Source of the DNA: an uncultured Eggerthellaceae bacterium
GTDB lineage: Bacteria; Actinomycetota; Coriobacteriia; Coriobacteriales; Eggerthellaceae
Length of the DNA: 7,079 nt
Assembly: GCA_947566075.1 (NCBI GenBank)
Contig: CANOIM010000029.1
Span: 1 to 7,079 of the forward strand
Direction of reading: 5' to 3'
Of the stretch, positions 1 to 6,000 are shown piece after piece; within the stretch, counting starts at the first letter, position 1; each line of letters starts with the position of its first letter. The notes under the pieces were generated by a model. It made no database searches, was not told the DNA's origin, and saw only the letters and a list, made by a program, of their open reading frames with translations. Position numbers and translations under genes: made by a program.

Positions 1-3000
1 GGTCCTGGCGCTGCCTGGTAGCTGGCCTGGGTTGGCTGGTGCCGATAAGACGTCGCTCTTCGCCGGGTGCACCGGCCTTGTGAGCGTGGCTCTGACCGGG
101 GCGGCCTCGGGCGGCGTCATGGATGGGATGCTCTCGGGGTGTGCCAATGTGGCGAGCGTGGCGTTCACGGGAGCGCCCGTGGCAGGCGTGACGTCCATGA
201 AGGGCGCGTTCCGCGGGTGCTCCAAGTTGAGCTCGCTCGACATGACGGGGGTGTCGACGGCGGGGATGGCCGACTATGACGCATCCGTGACCGGGCAGAA
301 CTCCCCCATGCGCGAGATGTTCTCCGGATGCAGCATCCTGGCGAACGCGACAGGCTCGGCTGGGGCGACGCCTGCCACCATCACGCTCGGCACCCAGTTC
401 CAGAAGGTCTTGAACGGCTTCTTCGGATACCGGGCCACGGGTTCCGGAGCCTATGAGTACATCCTGGCGAGCACGGTCAGCGTACAGCTCCAAGTGGTGG
501 GCAACACGACCGCTGGTCCTCAGACCGCAGCGAACCTCATGCAGTGCCCCGCAGAAGGCACGACCAGGTTCTCCGGCAAGGTGTATCTGGCCGATAAGGA
601 CCTCATCGACAACGTCTGGGTCGCACGAGGCTACGTGGACTGCATCAGCTACAGCGAGGCCACCGTGAACGCCATCATCGGCGACTTCGGGTCGGCCTTC
701 GGGAAGACCACTGCCTATGGGTTCATAGGGGCGAGCGGAGACAACTCCACTCATGACAACTCGGTCGTGTGGAGGATCATGACCGACACCAACGGCGTGG
801 GGACGCTCTTGATCGCGCCCAACAAGCGCAGCGGGTACAACGCGACGGCGTACCCGGCGGTGATGAGAGCTCTCACTGAGACAGCCCCGGCCCCTTGGAC
901 GGGCAAGGGCTATGCAGGTGGCGATGGAGACGGGTATAGCAAGTCCTTCAGTCGGGTGAAGGTGTACTCTGGCACCAGATCGAACACGAACCTCTATGCG
1001 ATGTTCGCTACTTGCACAGAGCTCAGAGATGCCGATCTCACGAACTTTGATACGACATCGGCGACCAATTACTTCCGATTCTTCAACGGATCTGGCATCA
1101 CTGCCATTGATAACACAAGAAGCATCACAGCAGATAGCACCAACTCCATCGCTACGGGCCTCACTCTATCTACCAAATTCAACACCAACAACTGCACCTT
1201 TGCGACGTTCGCTTTCATGGGCTGCCCCAATCTGGAGACCGTAAAGCTAGACGGCGCTTTCAATAGAGACTGGATGACGGGTGACAGCATGTTCGGCTGG
1301 AGCTCGAACCTCAAAAGCGTCACACTCAAGAACTTCGGCAAAGGCTCATGCTCATCTCTCAAGGAGATGTTCTTGAGCAGCACGAAGATAAGCTACATCA
1401 ACTTGGATTCTGTTGGAATAGGCTCTGGTGTCACGATGGAGAAGATGTTCTCGGCTGCTTGCTCGGATGCATCGCTTCGCACGGGGACCGGGGCGACGGT
1501 GACGCTGAACAACGTCGGAACCGGCGGCATAGCCAATAAAGGCACTGAGAACGAGCGTGTTGTGAACATGGACCGCATGTTCGATGCAGGCACTGGGATA
1601 CGCACCATTACGTTGACGAGCGTAGGCACGGGCGAGGGTGCGAACATGCTCTACTCTTTCGCCCGCAACTATGGCCTTACCACTCTTCGTGCCACGAATG
1701 TTGCAACAGGATATAAAGCCAATCTTAATGGCACATTCATGATGGCTGGTAGTTGGAGTACGGATAACGGTGCGGCTGAGACCACGCAGTTCGTTCCCAA
1801 CGGCAGCACTGGATCATACGTGCTCGATAATTTCGGCAGCGGGGGAGCGATCCTTAATTACACCTTCCAGGATATCTTGCGATCCAAGGGCTTTGCATCT
1901 TCCAAGGTCGAATGGAAGAACTCTGCCACTACTACCGCATGCATCGACAATCTGCAGATGATGGTCAATAACGGAGCAGACATAATAGATGTCCGCGGTA
2001 TGCCGAAATTTGGTTACGATAGAACTATCTCCAATACTGGCATTGACTATAAGTACCAGTTTCAAGGAAGCAAGAAGATCAAGTATGTCTGCAATGGACT
2101 CCCGACGGATGCCTCCAACAATACAGATGCGCTTTATAAAGGGTCCAGCTATACGACCGGTTATATCGCCTTGCCGAATAGCGACACGAATATCCTGCAA
2201 TCATACGCGGGTGGCATGTTCAGGGAATGCCCTTTGCTCGAAAAAGTGTATCTGACCCACTTCCAAAGTTATGTACTCTACGCTGCATTTGAGAGATGTC
2301 CGAAGCTGACTCACTTCAAAATGACGGGTAGCAAGATTTCTGGTTTGTCTTATTGGAACAGCTTATTCGCATACGATACCGCTCTGCAAAGAGTCGAGAT
2401 CGTTAACACCTCCCTTGCCCCGACATTCTTCAGCAATATCTTTGGAGGGTGCTCTAATCTCTCTTACGTCGACTTGACGGGAATCACTTCAATGGGGGGC
2501 CTTGCCACTATCGGCGGTGGTATGACGAACCTTTTCAATGGTTGTACCAAAATCGTCAAAACGGGAGGCGTGGGGAACGAAACGACCACCACTCCTGCTA
2601 CCGTCAAGTTCGGTTCTGGTTTCAACAGGGTATGGAACGGTGTCTTCTGGAACCAAGCAGCTAACGATAACACCCCACAACTGACCACCACCTGGGCCAC
2701 TACCGCGCCCACATATATGATGTATGCCAACACCAATGTCGAGTTCAATGTTGGTCCTACAGCTACTAGCAATCTTATACGCTGTCTTGATACCGTCATC
2801 AACGGCACTCGATATAAATATGAAGGCTCCACCAATGCCAACTTCAAATACACGGGTACAGCAGCACAAAAGAAGATCTGGCAGGATCAAGGCTACTTCG
2901 GAGGCGTGAGCACGGGAGCGAACCTAGGCTACGTGTCGAATTCGACCACGCCTAACTCCAACGTCACATACACCATGTCATCCGACGGAAAAGCTCTCAC

Positions 3001-6000
3001 GATCAAGGCGAACACGAGCAATGCCCGCATGATGGGCTTCTCGATGAACCCGAGCAATGGCGTAATCAGGCCACCTTGGTTCCAGTCACAAACGCTCGAG
3101 ACCGTAACATTCCAGGGATACAGCGGGACGAAGGTCGTCGCCTCGAGCAGCTTGGACTATATGTTCAACGGGTGCAAGAAGCTCAAGAGCGTGGACTTCA
3201 CGAATCTGAACACCACTTCCTACTTGACCGATATGCGATTCACTTTCCAGGGATGCACAAGCCTTGAGAGCATCGATCTTACGAAGCTGGATACTTCCAA
3301 GCTTGTGAACATGGAGTATTCCTTCGATGGCTGCACAGCTCTCAAGAGCTTCAACATGTCCACAAATAATCTGCGCAGTTTGAACAACACCTACTGGCTC
3401 TTCTCGAATTGCCATGCTCTCACAGGAAAGGTGACCTTCGGACCTGACGGAACGAGTGTGAAATTCCCCGCTAAGGACGCTACGACAGGACGCTTCCTGC
3501 CCAATCTGCAACATGCCCGGGGGATGTTCTACGGGTCGGGCGTGACCGAAGTGAACATGACGACAGTGGGATCGACCACTGGCGGTACCAATATCGGAGA
3601 CCTCGTTGGAGGTGGCAACTGTCAGGTCAAGAAGCTCGTCATCAATGATTTCGGGGTCAAAGGGGTTTCAGCATATTCGCTTGCTGCATCCAATTCGAAG
3701 ATCGAAACCATTGAGATAACTAAGCTAGGTGGGGCTCTTGATGCGAGCGGCAAGATCCCGAGCGTGAACTATGAGGATGAGCTAGCCTTCGCATTCAGTC
3801 AGTGTCCGAACCTGAAAGCCGTCACGATATCGAATAGCTGCAACAACTCAGGCTGGTCAGGGTCAACGTATAACGATCATCACCAAAGAGGCATGTTCTA
3901 TGGTTCCACTTCCCCTGAATCGGTTGTGATAAGGGATTCATTCAACGGCAATGACACCCTGCTCCAAGGCATGGTTCGCGGTTTCTCGCAGAACAGAGCT
4001 ACTCAGAGCTTCGAGATGACCAACTGCTTCAATGGGACGCCGTCGAATCGTCAGACCACGATGACGGTCTTCGAGGATGCTGCGTATCTGAAGAACGTGA
4101 AGATCACCGACTGCTTCAAGGCAGATGCCCGTGAGTTGTCAGGGCTATTCAAAAACTGCTATAGCCTGCAGAATCTCGAGATGACGCGAGTTGGTACTGG
4201 CAAAGGCACTTCTTTCTACAGGGCTTTCAACAACGTTGGCAACTCCATCCCCGCCAACACGACCTGCGCATGGAAGTTCACAGATGTGGGCAACAATTGT
4301 GCCAATCTGAGGAGCATGTTCGTGAACTCGCTCTGCTCTACAGGGATAGCGGGCAATTCCTCTTTCACATGGACTAATTCGGGCAATCGCGGCACCGCTG
4401 TCAGCATGGGGCATATGTTCAGCCCAGATACATTTACGAGCACAAATATCACGACGATAAAGCCAGATAATCCATCAACTGTGTACGAGTACGACTATTC
4501 CCGTGGCACCTACGACGGGGGAGCGCTTGATGGCGATGGCAACTATCCTTGGACCTGCACGACCAACCAGATGATGATGCCCAAGATGGACCTGCGCGGA
4601 ATGCCAGCGATGGCAAGCTCATCGCAGGCATCCGCCGCAGGGATGACGGCTGCCCTGGGTGCTGACTTCTCCATGACCCATATGTTCGAGGATCTGGATG
4701 CCATCACGTCTGTGGGTGTAGCCTCAGGCACCGCGGGATCTTCTACCCCTTACGCGTTGACCTTGCCGCCTGAGCTCTTCGCTAGCAATGTGACCAATCT
4801 AACCTGTCTGTTCCGTGGGTGCGACAGGCTCCAAACAGTAGAGTTCAAAGACATGGTTAAGGCTGTAAACGCTGATTTCCAGGAAGCCTTCCGTGCCTGC
4901 AAAGCTTTGACCACGGTCAACTTCAGTGCAAGCGCATCGCCAGCGGCTGGCACGAACTTTGTCTCAGTGTTCTGGGATTGCTCCAATCTCACCACAGTGA
5001 ACTCAGTCAGCAATGGTTTTGCCTATGCCCCTAGGGATATGGGATGGATGTTCTATGAGTGCCCGAAGCTCAAAAACGTTGACTTCCGGAGCTTATCTAC
5101 ATCCAGCTTGCCGAATAATTTCGTCCCCGTAGATGCTAACGGCAACGGCGGTATAGGTAACTGTGGGATGGATGCAATGTTCAGGGGATGCACCGCCCTC
5201 TTCGACAAAACAGATCGCGCAACCATCACCTTGGGTACCCAGTTCAAGAAGCTCTTGAACGGGTTCTTCTGGTATAGGACAACTAACACAGGTGCACCTG
5301 CATATGTGATCCAGGCAGACATCTACCTGACCAATAGCGGACCTACCAGCTCCTCTGAACTCATGCAAAGACCTGCTCTCACGGGTAACGACTACACCGG
5401 CACCATCAACATGACGCTTGCCACGGATGCGTCCGGTAACCTGACCGCAGCCTCCAATGTGATCGCAGGCATCTGGCTGGACAAGGACTACATCAACCAG
5501 GTCATCAACAACGTCGTGAGCGATGAAGCCGAGTACGGTGACACCGTGACCACGGGCTATGTCGGGCGAGATGACGGCACTGACCAGTGGAACGGCAAGT
5601 CCGTTCGGTGGTCCATCCGCAAGAAGGATGATGTGAGCACGCTTGTGCTGTATGCGCCGCTCGGTGGCGTGGGCACCATGCGTGCCTTCAACCCCAACAA
5701 TGCGACCCGCGCACCCTGGAACGACTCTGGCGCCTTCGCCGATTCCTTCACGCAGGTCGTGTTCCTGGGCAAGATAACCGCCCAGGGTTCGCTGAACTCC
5801 ATGTTCTCTGGTTGCACCAAGTTGGTCTCCGCTGACATGCGTGGCTTGACCATCACCGATGCGACCACGGATACGTCCCATATGTTCCACGGGTGCACGT
5901 CCATCCCGTTCGTGACCAACCAAGAAGGCGGCCTCACGGATTACGTCGCCTCCCTGGATATGCCCGCAGGGGCCATCCTGCCCCCAACGCTGAACCCCAC

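Noticed and set aside
1814..2200. 128-codon open frame on the - strand in the AT-richer part
   Set aside because: It is antisense to block B with no recognised domain or upstream signal. The + frame remains uninterrupted here, so a separate gene is unlikely.
2464..3514. Overlapping - strand open frames of 129-142 codons
   Set aside because: They overlap each other in different phases and lie opposite clear DUF285 and spacer sequence; none has a recognisable domain.
4568..4612. Methionine-rich patch as a metal-binding or alternative start region
   Set aside because: It sits within a continuous repeat block, there is no ribosome-binding site that decides a start, and Met is common in DUF285 cores; no functional claim is justified.
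5093..5923. 276-codon open frame on the - strand
   Set aside because: It lies wholly opposite spacer 3 and block D of the giant gene. Its translation has no recognisable domain and is rich in His, Gly and Arg, as expected for the reverse complement of this repeat coding. It is a shadow.
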